Shown piece after piece: positions 15,022-23,407 of a stretch of 64,000 nucleotides of DNA. This DNA comes from Amycolatopsis orientalis DSM 40040 = KCTC 9412 (GTDB taxonomy: Bacteria > Actinomycetota > Actinomycetes > Mycobacteriales > Pseudonocardiaceae): contig NZ_ASJB01000091.1 in the NCBI RefSeq assembly GCF_000478275.1, positions 51,393 through 115,392 of the forward strand, given 5' to 3'. How positions within the stretch are numbered: position 1 is the first letter of the stretch; every line of letters begins with the position of its first letter. The notes beneath the pieces were generated by a model. The model did not search any database. It was not told where the DNA came from and saw nothing but the letters and a program-made list of their open reading frames with translations. A program made the translations under genes and the position numbers.

Positions 15022-15930
15022 ATGCGAAAACTCGTGAGATACGGCTACGTGCCGTTCATGCTCCTTGCCGTCAACGGCGCCGGCGTCGCCATCGCCGCGG
15101 CCGGGGCTTCCAAATTATGGTTGGTCGGTCTGGTCTTGCTGGCCATCGCCGTGTCCTTCGCCGCCGAGCGCGTCCTGCCCTACCGGCAGGAGTGGAACGC
15201 GGCGCGTGGCGACGACCGGCGCGATGCCGTCCATGCGGCGGTCAACGAATCGCTCACCATCGCCAGTCTCGCCGTGGTGCCCGTGCTCACCGCGATCACG
15301 CCGTTCGACGGGATCTGGCCCGGCGAGTGGCCGTTCGTCGTGCAGGTGCTGGCCGCGATACTCGTGGCCGATCTCGGTATCACGCTGGTCCACCTGGCCA
15401 GCCACAAGATTCCGGCACTGTGGCGGCTGCACGCGGTGCACCACAGCGTGAAACGCGCCTACGGGTTCAACGGGCTGATGAAACACCCACTGCACCAGAC
15501 CCTGGAGACCGCCGTGGGATTCGCCCCGCTCATTCTCCTGGGCATGCCCACCAGCGTGGCCTACGCGGTCGCGCTCTGCGCCGTCGTGCAACTGTTGCTG
15601 CAACACTCCAATGTGGACTATCGGGTCGGGCCGCTGCGTGTCGTGCTGGCGCTGAACCAGGCTCACCGCTTCCATCACCTCAAATGGGCGGGCGTCGGCG
15701 ACGTCAACTTCGGACTGTTCACGCTGCTGTGGGATCACCTGTTCCGCACCTACTCCTACGATCCCCAGCGTCAATTCACCAGCGACGACCTCGGTATGGC
15801 CGCCAAGCCCAACTACCCGGACGCCTACCTGGCCCAACTCGCCGAACCATTCCGCTCCAGCGGAGCCTGCACGTCCGACGACCTCGACGCGAAGGCGCCC
15901 ACCGAACCGGCAGCATCCACTTCACACTGA
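15022..15930 (+). CDS. Sterol desaturase/fatty-acid hydroxylase family membrane protein
   Basis: The 302-residue protein has an N-terminal pair of hydrophobic segments, further membrane helices, and the di-iron histidine clusters of the family: HLASH (about 124-128), HAVHH (about 137-141) and HRFHH (about 215-219), plus HPLHQ in between. Members hydroxylate or desaturate lipids, sterols or carotenoids using oxygen at the membrane. The last 30 residues are polar. No strong ribosome binding site precedes the ATG, consistent with coupling to the AraC gene. A strong terminator follows the stop. The substrate is unknown. Confidence 0.85.
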   Translation: MRKLVRYGYVPFMLLAVNGAGVAIAAAGASKLWLVGLVLLAIAVSFAAERVLPYRQEWNAARGDDRRDAVHAAVNESLTIASLAVVPVLTAITPFDGIWPGEWPFVVQVLAAILVADLGITLVHLASHKIPALWRLHAVHHSVKRAYGFNGLMKHPLHQTLETAVGFAPLILLGMPTSVAYAVALCAVVQLLLQHSNVDYRVGPLRVVLALNQAHRFHHLKWAGVGDVNFGLFTLLWDHLFRTYSYDPQRQFTSDDLGMAAKPNYPDAYLAQLAEPFRSSGACTSDDLDAKAPTEPAASTSH

Positions 15931-15935
15931 CCGCC

Positions 15936-15986
15936 CACGTGAGCTCGCTGCAGGCCGCCGCCTGCAGCGAGCTCACGTGTTTTATT
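15936..15986 (+). terminator. Strong rho-independent-type terminator after the hydroxylase gene
   Basis: Perfect 20-base arms at 15936-15955 and 15960-15979 (beginning CACGTGAGCTCG) enclose a CGCC loop and are followed by TTTTATTT. Both the stem and the T-run are better than at any other site in the window. Confidence 0.85.
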
Positions 15987-16002
15987 TGAGGGGGAGCCGG
16001 GC

Positions 16003-16059
16003 ATGTCTCCAATGTGGCATTGGGGACGCTGAGTGCCCCCAATGCCACATTGGAGACAT
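16003..16059. repeat. Perfect 23-bp intergenic palindrome, CCAATGTGGCATTGG type
   Basis: Arms 16003-16025 and 16037-16059 are perfectly complementary over 23 bases; the core reads CCAATGTGGCATTGGGG. The loop is 11 bases and no T-run follows. It sits just after the terminator of the hydroxylase gene. This is the only copy in the window. Confidence 0.8.
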
Positions 16060-16089
16060 CAGACCGCGGCACGAACCGGCCGCCGAGTA

Positions 16090-16136
16090 GTGAAGGTCTC
16101 CTTCGCTACTTTGAGGGTAGGTAAGGGGACCTTCAC
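16090..16136. repeat. GTGAAGG-type intergenic palindrome
   Basis: GTGAAGGTCTCCTT at 16090-16103 and AAGGGGACCTTCAC at 16123-16136 pair with one mismatch around a 19-base loop. It belongs with the GAAGGCCCCCTT-type palindrome after rho (36225-36283). Confidence 0.65.
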
Positions 16137-16165
16137 GGCATTGAGTCGATCACGCCACGTTTGCC

Positions 16166-16322
16166 TTACCTCTCAATATCAACGCGGCACGCCATCAGGC
16201 GTTCGATGCCCTCGTGGGCAGCCGCCTCGTTCACCGAGCCCACTTCGCCAGCAGCACGATGGGCGCGTTCTGCAACAGTGATCGGGCGATGGAGACACGT
16301 TGGCGTTCCCCGCCGAGAGCAG
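16166..16322 (-). pseudogene. Relic of an ABC-exporter ATPase C-terminal region
   Basis: On the minus strand, one frame reads GGERQRVSIARSLLQNAPIV followed by LLAKWAR and a stop at 16231; the next frame continues SVNEAAAHEGIERLMA to a stop at 16166. Intact exporters read GGERQR...IVLLDEATSALD...VNEAAVHEGIERL, so the Walker B segment is deleted and the frame is broken. The upstream part of the gene is missing. A 12-base inverted repeat (16365-16376 with 16418-16429) lies just beyond. Confidence 0.75.
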
Positions 16323-16364
16323 TGCGCCGCGGAGTTCGCGGGCGACAGCAGCAGGACGAACAAA

Positions 16365-16429
16365 CCGGGCGCACCCGCTATCACCGTGATCCTGATCGAT
16401 CAGGCCAGGTGACAACAGGGTGCGCCCGG
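16365..16429. repeat. 12-bp inverted repeat with 41-base spacer
   Basis: CCGGGCGCACCC at 16365-16376 and GGGTGCGCCCGG at 16418-16429 are exact inverted copies beside the ABC relic. They may be remains of a terminator or of an excised element. Confidence 0.4.
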
Positions 16430-16566
16430 TTCGGCGACCGCCGGCAGAAGCGCCAGACCCGCGACAGCGCCGAGGATTTACAGGACCATCACGGTGATGA
16501 AGCTCCCGAAACAGGGGCGAAGCAGCCGCGCCATGCTCGTTTCCGCCTCGGCAAGGTCAGTCGCGC

Positions 16567-17763
16567 TCATCGCGCATCGCACATCGCGCGCTGCTTGAAG
16601 GCCGCCAGCGCGCCGTCGATGGGGTGGGGCCGCGGATTCCCGGAGGAGTCCAGCTTGTTCCACCGCGCCAGGTTCACCGCGAAGGACGTCTGCCGCTTCC
16701 CATCGGCTCGGATCCAGGACTCCGACTGGGCTCCCCATGTCGAGCCGTCGTGGCCCCAGAAGGTCCCACAGCCCGGGATCTCGGCCTTGTGCAGCCCCAG
16801 GCCATAGTCGATCAGCTGCCCGTTCTGGGCGATGACCGGGACCGTGTGCTGCATCTGCGCCAGCGATGACCGATTCACGATCTCGCCCGCGAGCAGCTTG
16901 CCGAAGAAGCGGTTGAGGTCCTCGACAGTCGAGACCAGACCGGCTCCCATCATCACCCAGGACATGTTGTAGACGCTGTAGTCGCGCGGCGGGTCGACCA
17001 GGCCGAACAGCGCCTCGTACATCCGCGAGTGCGGTCCCTTGACCCACGGCCCGTCCGGGAACTCGGTGTGCCGGAGCCCGGCGCGCTCGATGACGTTGCG
17101 GGTGATGTACCTCTCCGCCGTCGTGCCGGTTACCCGCTCCAGGAGCTCGCCGAGCAACAGGTAGTTGGTGTTGGAGTACACGCCCGGGGTGCTCCCGGGC
17201 TCGCCGGTGGCGGGCGCCTTGACCCCCATCTCGATCAGGTCGGCCGTGCGGAACTGCTTGAACCGGTTGTCGTCCACGCTCTGCGCCGAGATATCCGGCA
17301 GTGAAGGCCACGCCTTGAACGACGGGTACGCGTAGGGAAGGTATTCGGCGAGGCCGCTGGTGTGGTTGATCAGCATCCGAACCGTGATCTTGTCGCCGCG
17401 CTCACCTGGCACCAGGTGCGGCAGGTAGCCGCCGATCGGCGCGTCGAGCCGGATCCGGCCCTGTTCGACCTGCTGCATGACCGCGGCGGCGACGAAGGTC
17501 TTGGTGATGCTGCCGACGCGCTGTCGCATGTCCGCCCGGATGGGGCGGCCGGTCCGGACATCGGCGACCCCGGACGCGCCGCGCCAGGTCTGGCCCGCGT
17601 TGCGCACGTCGGCGTAGACGCCCGGCATCCCGGCGCGATGCACAGCGTCCAATGTGGACTGCAGTGCGGCGCGATCGAGGCGGGGCGCGGGGGCCGCCGC
17701 CGCCGTACTCGTACCGACGACCAGCGCGGCCACGCTTGCCATTACCACCAGTTGGATCTTCAA
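16567..17763 (-). CDS. Secreted serine hydrolase, class C beta-lactamase/DD-peptidase family
   Basis: The 398-residue protein has a signal peptide (MKIQLVVMASVAALVVG, cleavage near AAAA-AP) and the penicillin-binding fold motifs: S85-I-T-K88, Y196-S-N198 and H338-D-G340. Such proteins are D-alanyl-D-alanine carboxypeptidases, esterases or D-aminopeptidases acting outside the membrane. The TTG at 17763 is chosen because AGAGGA lies 8 bases upstream and it gives a standard signal peptide; the same frame stays open further upstream. It begins 11 bases after the esterase gene on the same strand, so the two form an operon. Confidence 0.85.
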   Translation of the reverse strand: MKIQLVVMASVAALVVGTSTAAAAPAPRLDRAALQSTLDAVHRAGMPGVYADVRNAGQTWRGASGVADVRTGRPIRADMRQRVGSITKTFVAAAVMQQVEQGRIRLDAPIGGYLPHLVPGERGDKITVRMLINHTSGLAEYLPYAYPSFKAWPSLPDISAQSVDDNRFKQFRTADLIEMGVKAPATGEPGSTPGVYSNTNYLLLGELLERVTGTTAERYITRNVIERAGLRHTEFPDGPWVKGPHSRMYEALFGLVDPPRDYSVYNMSWVMMGAGLVSTVEDLNRFFGKLLAGEIVNRSSLAQMQHTVPVIAQNGQLIDYGLGLHKAEIPGCGTFWGHDGSTWGAQSESWIRADGKRQTSFAVNLARWNKLDSSGNPRPHPIDGALAAFKQRAMCDAR

Positions 17764-17774
17764 GACTCGTCCTC

Positions 17775-18668
17775 TCAATGGGCCAGGGCGCGGCGCACGG
17801 CCGCGGTGATTTCGGCGAACTGCCGCTGCGAGACGTCGGCGGGGATCGCCCCCGACCCGTGGAAGGTGCCGGGCCACTGGTGCAGCTCGACCGACACGCC
17901 CGCCTGCAGCAGCCGCAGCGCGTAGGCGATCGACTCGTCACGGTTCGGGTCGAACTCCGCGCTGGCGATGTAGGCCGGTGGCAGGCCGGACAGGTCGGTG
18001 GCCCGAGCCGGGGCGGCGTACTGCGTGGCGGGCGTGGAGCCCAGGTAGTACGCCCATGACCGGGCGACCTTGTCGCGATACAGCCAGGGCGTCTCGGTGA
18101 AGTTCCGGGCCGACCACGTCTCCAGCCGGTCATCGAGGCCGGGCTCGTTGAGCACCTGGAAGCGGATCGCGGGGCCCTGCTCGTCGCGAGCCCGCAGCGC
18201 CACCGCGGCCGCGAGGTTCGCGCCCGCGCTGTGGCCTCCGACCGCGATCCGTTCCGGGTCGATGCCGAGTTCGGCCGCGTTCTCGGCCGCCCAGGTCAGC
18301 ACGGCGTAGACGTCGTCAAGGGCGGCCGGGTACCGGTGCTCGGGGGCCCGGCGGTAGTCCACCGAGATCACCACCGCGCCCGCCCCGTCGGCGATCCGGA
18401 TCGCCAGCGGGTGCTCGGTGTCGAGGTCGCCCATGACATGTCCGCCGCCGTGCGACCAGATGATCGCGCCCTGTGCCTGGAGAGGGCGATAGATCCGCAC
18501 GGGCACGTCCGGATCGGCGGGCACCGTGCGGTCTTCGATCTCCATTCCGGTCGTATCCGGTGCGGGCCGCGCGCCTGCCAGCTCGGAGTAGGTCTTGCGG
18601 TCGGCGACCGGGTCGGTCAGGTCGGACGGCGGGAGGAACGGGATGAATGCTTCGAGTTCGGGATCCAT
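17775..18668 (-). CDS. Alpha/beta hydrolase, hormone-sensitive-lipase (HSL) type esterase
   Basis: The 297-residue cytoplasmic protein has the HSL oxyanion signature HGGGH (73-77), nucleophile elbow GHSAG with S147, acid D240 in AEFDPNRDE and histidine H270 in TFHGSG. All catalytic residues are present. This family cleaves short to medium acyl esters. AAGGA lies before the ATG at 18668, which is preferred to an in-frame upstream start at 18722. It is upstream of the secreted serine hydrolase gene in a two-gene unit. Confidence 0.88.
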   Translation of the reverse strand: MDPELEAFIPFLPPSDLTDPVADRKTYSELAGARPAPDTTGMEIEDRTVPADPDVPVRIYRPLQAQGAIIWSHGGGHVMGDLDTEHPLAIRIADGAGAVVISVDYRRAPEHRYPAALDDVYAVLTWAAENAAELGIDPERIAVGGHSAGANLAAAVALRARDEQGPAIRFQVLNEPGLDDRLETWSARNFTETPWLYRDKVARSWAYYLGSTPATQYAAPARATDLSGLPPAYIASAEFDPNRDESIAYALRLLQAGVSVELHQWPGTFHGSGAIPADVSQRQFAEITAAVRRALAH

Positions 18669-19301
18669 GGCGACCATCCTTCTGGCCGCCACCGCCGGGA
18701 TCACCCGCCACGCGTCGGGCATTCCGCCCAGATCACGCGCCGATCGTCGCTATCCCCTGTCAGGCGGGCACTTGTCGCACGACTGTCGCAAGTGGACTCG
18801 GAAGCGGACATGCTCTGCCCTGCGCGACGACGCTTGGCGGCATGAAGAGCGCGAGGTCTCAGAAATTTCGCCAGATCGCTCGGGTTCATGTCGCGAAAAC
18901 TCGGCTGGACAAGCTCGCGGAAATCACTCAAGCGGGCGCGGTGCATCGGGGCGTCTCTTGGCAGCCGGGCGCTCGTCTCTACCGAAGACGGTGTCACGGT
19001 GCTGCCCGGGTGGTAAAGCGTCAGGTTGGACCTTCGGACGCGCGCGCATGCGGCCATCCGGCTGACTTCTTGTCTGGTGACGACCATCGATCACGGGCAC
19101 TCATGCTGACGAGCGGAGATTGCCGTAGGTTGTATGCCGGTTCCGGAGTTCGAAGCACCGGCGGCTTGGCCTGAACCGGGCGTGCGGTCGACGGTCGGTG
19201 TGGAGGAACGCCACCGCGGGACGGTGATCCGCGCGCGGCGCGACCAGTAGGGAGAGGTTGGGCTTCGGGGGCTGCCGAGTCATCTGTCCTGCGGCACCCG
19301 G
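18669..19301. other. Gene-poor intergenic stretch
   Basis: This 633-base stretch between the HSL esterase start and the end of the nuclease partner gene has open frames on both strands, but none shows a supported start, family match or consistent codon bias. It may hold decayed coding DNA, for example around 18842-19000. No repeat, terminator or RNA gene was recognised. Confidence 0.4.
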
Positions 19302-19895
19302 TCAATGCGTGTCGTGGGCCCGCTGTCGCCGTTCTCGGGTGGTTCGCTCGAGTGTGGTGACTTCGGTGAACCGGTCGGGGATGTGCGGTTCGGCCGCTGT
19401 CGAGGTGCGGTCGCGGGGGTGTTCTGGTGCTGGCCAGAACTGGATGAGGAACTTTTCGATGCCGTGGATGGGTTGATCTCCGGCGGTGGTCGCGGCGTTG
19501 TCGAGCATGCGTCTGGTGTTGTCTCGGTCGGTTGTGTGGGCGCGTATGTGGTACGAGCCTGGCGTCTCGAGGTCGAAGGTGCCGAAGATTTCTTCGCGTG
19601 CGGGGTTCAGGATGTTGAGGACGCCGCTGGAGAAGTGGCATTGCCGCTGCTGGTGAATCTCCCAGCCGGGGCCGGGGGCAGGCGGTGCGGTGGTCCACCG
19701 CTGAAGCAGCGCTTCGGGGACGTGCCATTCTCCCGAAGCGCTGCAGACAGCGATTTGGTTGTCGGTGGTGAGCAGCCAGTCGTCGGCCTCCGCGAAGGCC
19801 GGGAAGGTCGGTGGGTCGATGTCGTCGTCTTCGATGAGGAAGTGCCCCTCGACGATCCTGACCTGGATGGTGGCCTGAGCGATCGGCTGGCTCAT
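19302..19895 (-). CDS. Hypothetical cytoplasmic protein paired with the secreted nuclease (possible immunity protein)
   Basis: The 197-residue protein has no signal peptide or membrane segment. It is acidic in its N-terminal half (FLIEDDDIDPPTFPAFAEADDWLL) and has a mixed alpha/beta pattern with several tryptophans and a C-terminal basic tail. I do not recognise the family. The gene starts four bases after the stop of the secreted NucA/NucB-like protein on the same strand, so it is almost certainly co-transcribed. That order, toxin then small cytoplasmic protein, is typical of effector-immunity pairs, but it could equally be an unrelated accessory protein. A weak ribosome binding site suggests translational coupling. 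Confidence 0.65.
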   Translation of the reverse strand: MSQPIAQATIQVRIVEGHFLIEDDDIDPPTFPAFAEADDWLLTTDNQIAVCSASGEWHVPEALLQRWTTAPPAPGPGWEIHQQRQCHFSSGVLNILNPAREEIFGTFDLETPGSYHIRAHTTDRDNTRRMLDNAATTAGDQPIHGIEKFLIQFWPAPEHPRDRTSTAAEPHIPDRFTEVTTLERTTRERRQRAHDTH

Positions 19896-19899
19896 GGGC

Positions 19900-21252
19900 T
19901 CAATCTATGATGTTGACGTAGTAACTGTCCATGTCGCGGTAGAGCATGCGATCCCAGAACACGTACCAGCGCAGATAGCCGCCGGCACGGGTGTTCTCGC
20001 GGCCGTTTACGGATTTCGCGGAGAAGTCCCAGTCGGGGCTGGCGGCGCCCTCCATGGTCGAGGCGAACGGGTATTCGTCGCACTGTTCGTCACTCGGGAT
20101 CGGTCTGAGCTGGTTGCAGGCTTGGCGCACCACGGCACGGTTGGGGCCTTCGTCGGCTTCGGGGATGCGCCGGAGCCCGTTGTCTTTGGGGTTCTCGTAG
20201 ATGTATTTGCCGGGGATTCTCTTCGGTGTGGGTGAGGGCGGGAAGGTCAAATCGGGTGTGTCTTGTGCCTCGCGGATATGGACCGCGATGTCGTGAACGC
20301 TGATGGCCGGGGCGGAGTTGATCTCGTAGGTGATGTAGGGGAGTACCTCGTCGTTAATGCAGGCTTTGGGGCGGCCGGCGAAGTAGGTGGCCGAGTCGCA
20401 GCGGATCAGGTGATAGGGCGTGGGGGACGGGTAGGGGCCGCCGTTGCCTCCGGGTACTTCGACGCTCGCGGAGAGGTTCCAGCGGTGCCGCAGCACGAGG
20501 TCGGGGGATGTGCTCTTGCTTTCGTCGGAGGTGATCAGCCAGTTATGCCATTCCTGGTCGTTCCCCCACTCGGTCAAGGTCTTGTTCACCGTGGGGTAGT
20601 GCACGGCGCATCCGTTTCCGGTGCCGGTGTCGGCGCAGTTCGCGCCGATGATGAAGCGGACGGCATCCGGGTCGGAGAAGACTCCCGTGGGTTTGCCGAG
20701 GGTGGTTTTCTGCAATTCGATGAGGATGTCTCGGCTGGTGTAGCTGCCCCAGGCGATCGCGAGGTAGTTGACCGAGGCCTCACCGAGGAGGTTTCCGTTC
20801 GTGTCGGTTGCTCTTGCTGTGAATCCGTGTTCCTGGCACCACCACAACCGGTGGAATACGTGTCCTTTTCCGCCATCGGCGCGAGGGTCGTTGCGGCAGG
20901 TGTCGATGATCGGCTGAGGCGGATTCTGTTCGGCGATCCGCTTGCTGTTGTTCGCTGACCCGAGTTCTTCGATCTGCTGTCGCACGGTGGCATCGGCGGG
21001 CGACACGTAGGAGTGGGCGCCGGTCTTAGCTGCTGCCTCGCGGCCCTCGGCGAACGTAGCTTCTCGAGGGAGAGGCTGCGTATCGGTGCCTGGAGCGCTC
21101 ACCTGAGCGGGCTGATCATTGTTGGTGACGGTGACAATGAAGCCCTCGCTGCGAGACTCAGCGGAGGCGATCCCTGCGTGCTGGGAAATGAGCAAAAAAG
21201 CGCAAGTCAAGACTATGGTGAAATAATGTCTTCGCGAATTTCCGAAACGCAC
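19900..21252 (-). CDS. Secreted protein with C-terminal NucA/NucB-type DNase domain
   Basis: The 450-residue protein has a signal peptide (MRFGNSRRHYFTIVLTCAFL, cleavage near IASA-ES), a polar linker, and a large middle domain with four or more cysteines and WWCQEHGF. The C-terminal 75 residues match the NucA/NucB DNase pattern: C391-DEYPFAST-M-EG and later ENTRAGG (N420, R422), which parallel DE(W/Y)P-A-EGG and N-R-GAG of Bacillus NucB. GTG at 21252 is preferred because GGGG lies 5 bases upstream; an in-frame TTG at 21291 lacks a site. It would degrade DNA outside the cell, for nutrition, competition or development. The middle domain is unidentified. Its base composition is less G/C-biased than neighbours. 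Confidence 0.78.
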   Translation of the reverse strand: MRFGNSRRHYFTIVLTCAFLLISQHAGIASAESRSEGFIVTVTNNDQPAQVSAPGTDTQPLPREATFAEGREAAAKTGAHSYVSPADATVRQQIEELGSANNSKRIAEQNPPQPIIDTCRNDPRADGGKGHVFHRLWWCQEHGFTARATDTNGNLLGEASVNYLAIAWGSYTSRDILIELQKTTLGKPTGVFSDPDAVRFIIGANCADTGTGNGCAVHYPTVNKTLTEWGNDQEWHNWLITSDESKSTSPDLVLRHRWNLSASVEVPGGNGGPYPSPTPYHLIRCDSATYFAGRPKACINDEVLPYITYEINSAPAISVHDIAVHIREAQDTPDLTFPPSPTPKRIPGKYIYENPKDNGLRRIPEADEGPNRAVVRQACNQLRPIPSDEQCDEYPFASTMEGAASPDWDFSAKSVNGRENTRAGGYLRWYVFWDRMLYRDMDSYYVNIID

Positions 21253-21706
21253 ATTTACCCCAATTGTGGTAGCGGGAACCGTGAATCGCAACCAGGCGGG
21301 GATGCTGAGAACAATGACGACTGCGTGCAGTCTGGCTATTTCGAATTTATTCTCATTTCCCCCTGGTTGAGAACTAACGATATCTGTCTACCGGGAGTTG
21401 TTCTACCGCGTCAAGCGCTGATTGGCTACGAGGTCGATGGAAGTGCGACGTCTCTGAATTTCGTAGAGTCGACGTCGAGATATTCTGCTATTCGGATCGG
21501 TCGGAAGATGCATGAAAGTGTTCGGCGAACGACGAGAGCGGCACGGCGCCCTGGGATCCTTGCCGTACTTCGCCGGCAAGACGCGCATTGTCATGATCGA
21601 GTCGGCGATGAGTTTGTGCTCACGCCGACGAGCGCCAGGAAGGGAGTGCGGTTCGCCGACTGCCGGGGGCCCTGTGTTGGTTGTCAACTGGGAGCCAGCT
21701 TGCTGG
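21253..21706. other. AT-richer intergenic region upstream of the nuclease gene
   Basis: This 454-base gap holds the presumed promoter of the nuclease gene (minus strand). It is clearly less GC-rich than the flanks, for example TTCGAATTTATTCTCATTT around 21340. No gene with convincing coding character, no repeat and no RNA gene was recognised. Confidence 0.4.
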
Positions 21707-22060
21707 TCACCATAGTTCATCGAGGGTTGCGAGTTGTTGCCGGAAGGTTCTGGCGTCCTTGGGCGGAAGGGCGTGTGCGACGAGGTCGAGGGTTCGTCGC
21801 AGTTCAGCCGGGTCGGGGCAGCAATGCGGCACACCGCAGCCACCTTGAGGGTCCCAGAGTCGATGCATGGGTTCGTGGACGAACAGTCTCCAAGCTTGAA
21901 GTGCTTCGGCGGAGGCGCCGGGCCAAAGCCGGGTGCGTTCGAGGCGGGCGATGCTGGCTCGCCCTCGGGGTGAGAGGCCCTGAAGCGTGAAAATCCGCTC
22001 ATCAGTGCGGCAGCGGCGATGCATATCCGCCCGGACACGGGCTGGTGATCTACGCGGCAT
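21707..22060 (-). CDS. Hypothetical small cysteine/tryptophan-containing protein
   Basis: The 117-residue frame reads like a real protein: amphipathic helices (FTLQGLSPRGRASIARLERTR and LRRTLDLVAHALPPKDARTF) flank a cysteine cluster GCGVPHCCPDPAEL. The ATG at 22060 has AAAGGG nearby; an in-frame GTG at 22099 is the alternative. I do not recognise the family. It lies between the nuclease gene and the decayed transposase, in accessory DNA. The three cysteines plus histidine could bind metal. Confidence 0.45.
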   Translation of the reverse strand: MPRRSPARVRADMHRRCRTDERIFTLQGLSPRGRASIARLERTRLWPGASAEALQAWRLFVHEPMHRLWDPQGGCGVPHCCPDPAELRRTLDLVAHALPPKDARTFRQQLATLDELW

Positions 22061-22123
22061 TGCCCTTTCGGATGGTCGACATGGCGTTGATTGTGTCACG
22101 CGCGGACTTCCGTGCGGTGACGT

Positions 22124-22580
22124 TCAAGCGGCTGATGCCGTGGGATGTTGGTAGTGGGTTTGGTCGCGGAGCATGGCGTAGAGGACGTCGCAGCGTCCTC
22201 GTGCGAGGCAGATGAGGGCGGCATTGCGGTTTCTTGCCTTCGTCGCGTTTGCCCTGGTAGTAGGTGTGGCTGGTGGGGTTGGACAGGGCTGCGAAGGTTG
22301 ACAGGAAGAACGCGTGTTGAGCCCGCGGTTGCCGGTGCGGGCGGCGGCCCCGACGCCGATGCCGGGCATCGAGGTCAAGACCTGGACAAGAGGGTGCGCG
22401 TCAAGGATCTCCTCGACTTCGATAGCAACGTGTTTCGTTGCTGCAGAACAGTTTTCAGGCTGCCGGCGAGCCTGGGTAGGATCTTGTCCGCGACGGCGGC
22501 GCCGGGCGACGGTCTGCTCGTCCAGGGCGGCGAGGATGTCGTCGACCAGGTTCGCGCCCATGCGCGCATTGATCAGAGCT
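22124..22580 (-). pseudogene. Decayed IS110-family transposase, C-terminal part
   Basis: Successive minus-strand frames contain transposase_20 blocks: GANLVDDILAALDEQTV, KILPRLAGSLKTVLQQRNT, AIEVEEILDAHPLVQVLTSM followed by PGIGVGAA, and NAALICLARGRCDVLYAMLR near the end. These blocks fall in different frames, so several indels separate them, and the N-terminal DEDD half is not seen. No flanking repeats were recognised; IS110 elements often lack them. It is a dead insertion-sequence fragment marking mobile history. Confidence 0.85.
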
Positions 22581-22754
22581 GAACGGATACCGGTGCGTAT
22601 CAGCGGCAGAGAAGGCCATGGGCGCCGACCGAACCTTCTGGGCGCGCTCGTTGCCAAAGCGGCTGCGGCTGTTGCGGACACCCGCGAGCCTGAGCGCCGT
22701 CAAGACGACGTCACGGTATTGGCCGGATCGCTCTCGCGACATCGGCCCACCGCG

Positions 22755-23054
22755 CTATGCGGGCATCGTGCAATCCGAAAAACCGTAGGCGCCTGCGTCG
22801 AGCATTGGAAGCGATGCCGTCAGGTCACTGTAAGCCGCATCCGCGGTGACCCATACGGTCGAGCCGCTCCCTGTGATGGTTCGGTAGCGGTTGGACCCTT
22901 CAATGGCAGTCCAGTCGAAGGAGTGACCCACGTCCATGTTCTCGACCAGGAGTCGCCCGAGGGAGCGTTCCACAACGTTGGCCCAGTTGGCAGCAAGACC
23001 TAAGAGGCCATACGCAATCGAGTGAAGCCAGTCAAAGGGGCAGAGCCCGCCCAT
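22755..23054 (-). CDS. Possible small protein of unknown function
   Basis: A 99-residue frame reads MGGLCPFDWLHSIAYGLLGL at its start and has a balanced amino-acid composition with aromatic residues, unlike the Arg/Pro-rich shadow frames of this genome. The DNA here is less GC-rich than the genome average. There is no clear ribosome binding site and no family that I recognise. It could be a fragment of a larger lost gene next to the tRNA. Confidence 0.25.
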   Translation of the reverse strand: MGGLCPFDWLHSIAYGLLGLAANWANVVERSLGRLLVENMDVGHSFDWTAIEGSNRYRTITGSGSTVWVTADAAYSDLTASLPMLDAGAYGFSDCTMPA

Positions 23055-23125
23055 TTGGCGAGTTCATGTCACGAATCATGGTATGACCGATATGGATGAG
23101 CAGCTGAAAACACTGTTCATCAGTG

Positions 23126-23198
23126 TGCCCTCGGCAGGATTCGAACCTGCGACACCTGCCTCCGGAGGGCAGTGCTCTATCCCCTGAGCTACGAGGGC
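23126..23198 (-). tRNA. tRNA-Arg (anticodon CCG)
   Basis: The 73-nt minus-strand sequence folds as a standard cloverleaf: acceptor GCCCTCG/CGAGGGC, D-stem GCTC/GAGC, anticodon stem CTGCC/GGCAG around the loop CTCCGGA (anticodon CCG), and T-arm GCAGG-TTCGAAT-CCTGC. The discriminator base is A; CCA is not encoded. It reads CGG codons, common in this genome. Its 3' end faces the accessory stretch with the IS110 relic and the nuclease gene. Confidence 0.97.
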
Positions 23199-23407
23199 GT
23201 TGCCGCCTGGGCGACGTGGGAAGCTTAGCGCATCCCGTCCGGCGTCCTCGCGCGCGGTGGCCCTTAACCGCGGCGGTGTTCTGCGGCGTGGACGACGAAG
23301 ACGCCTGAGGTGCCTCTGACCAGCGATTTCAGTCGCTTCGGTCGTCGCTGCGGAGAGGTCCCGTCAGCCGCTAGCGTTGGTGGGGACCAACGAACCGGGA
23401 GGACGTC

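Noticed and set aside
21403..22038. Minus-strand 211-codon frame overlapping the small cysteine protein gene
   Set aside because: Its composition is shadow-like; the overlapping frame with the GCGVPHCCPDP cluster and amphipathic helices is more natural.
16000..23198. Attachment repeat (attL/attR) of an integrative element at tRNA-Arg
   Set aside because: No second copy of the tRNA 3' end was found to the left, and no integrase is present.
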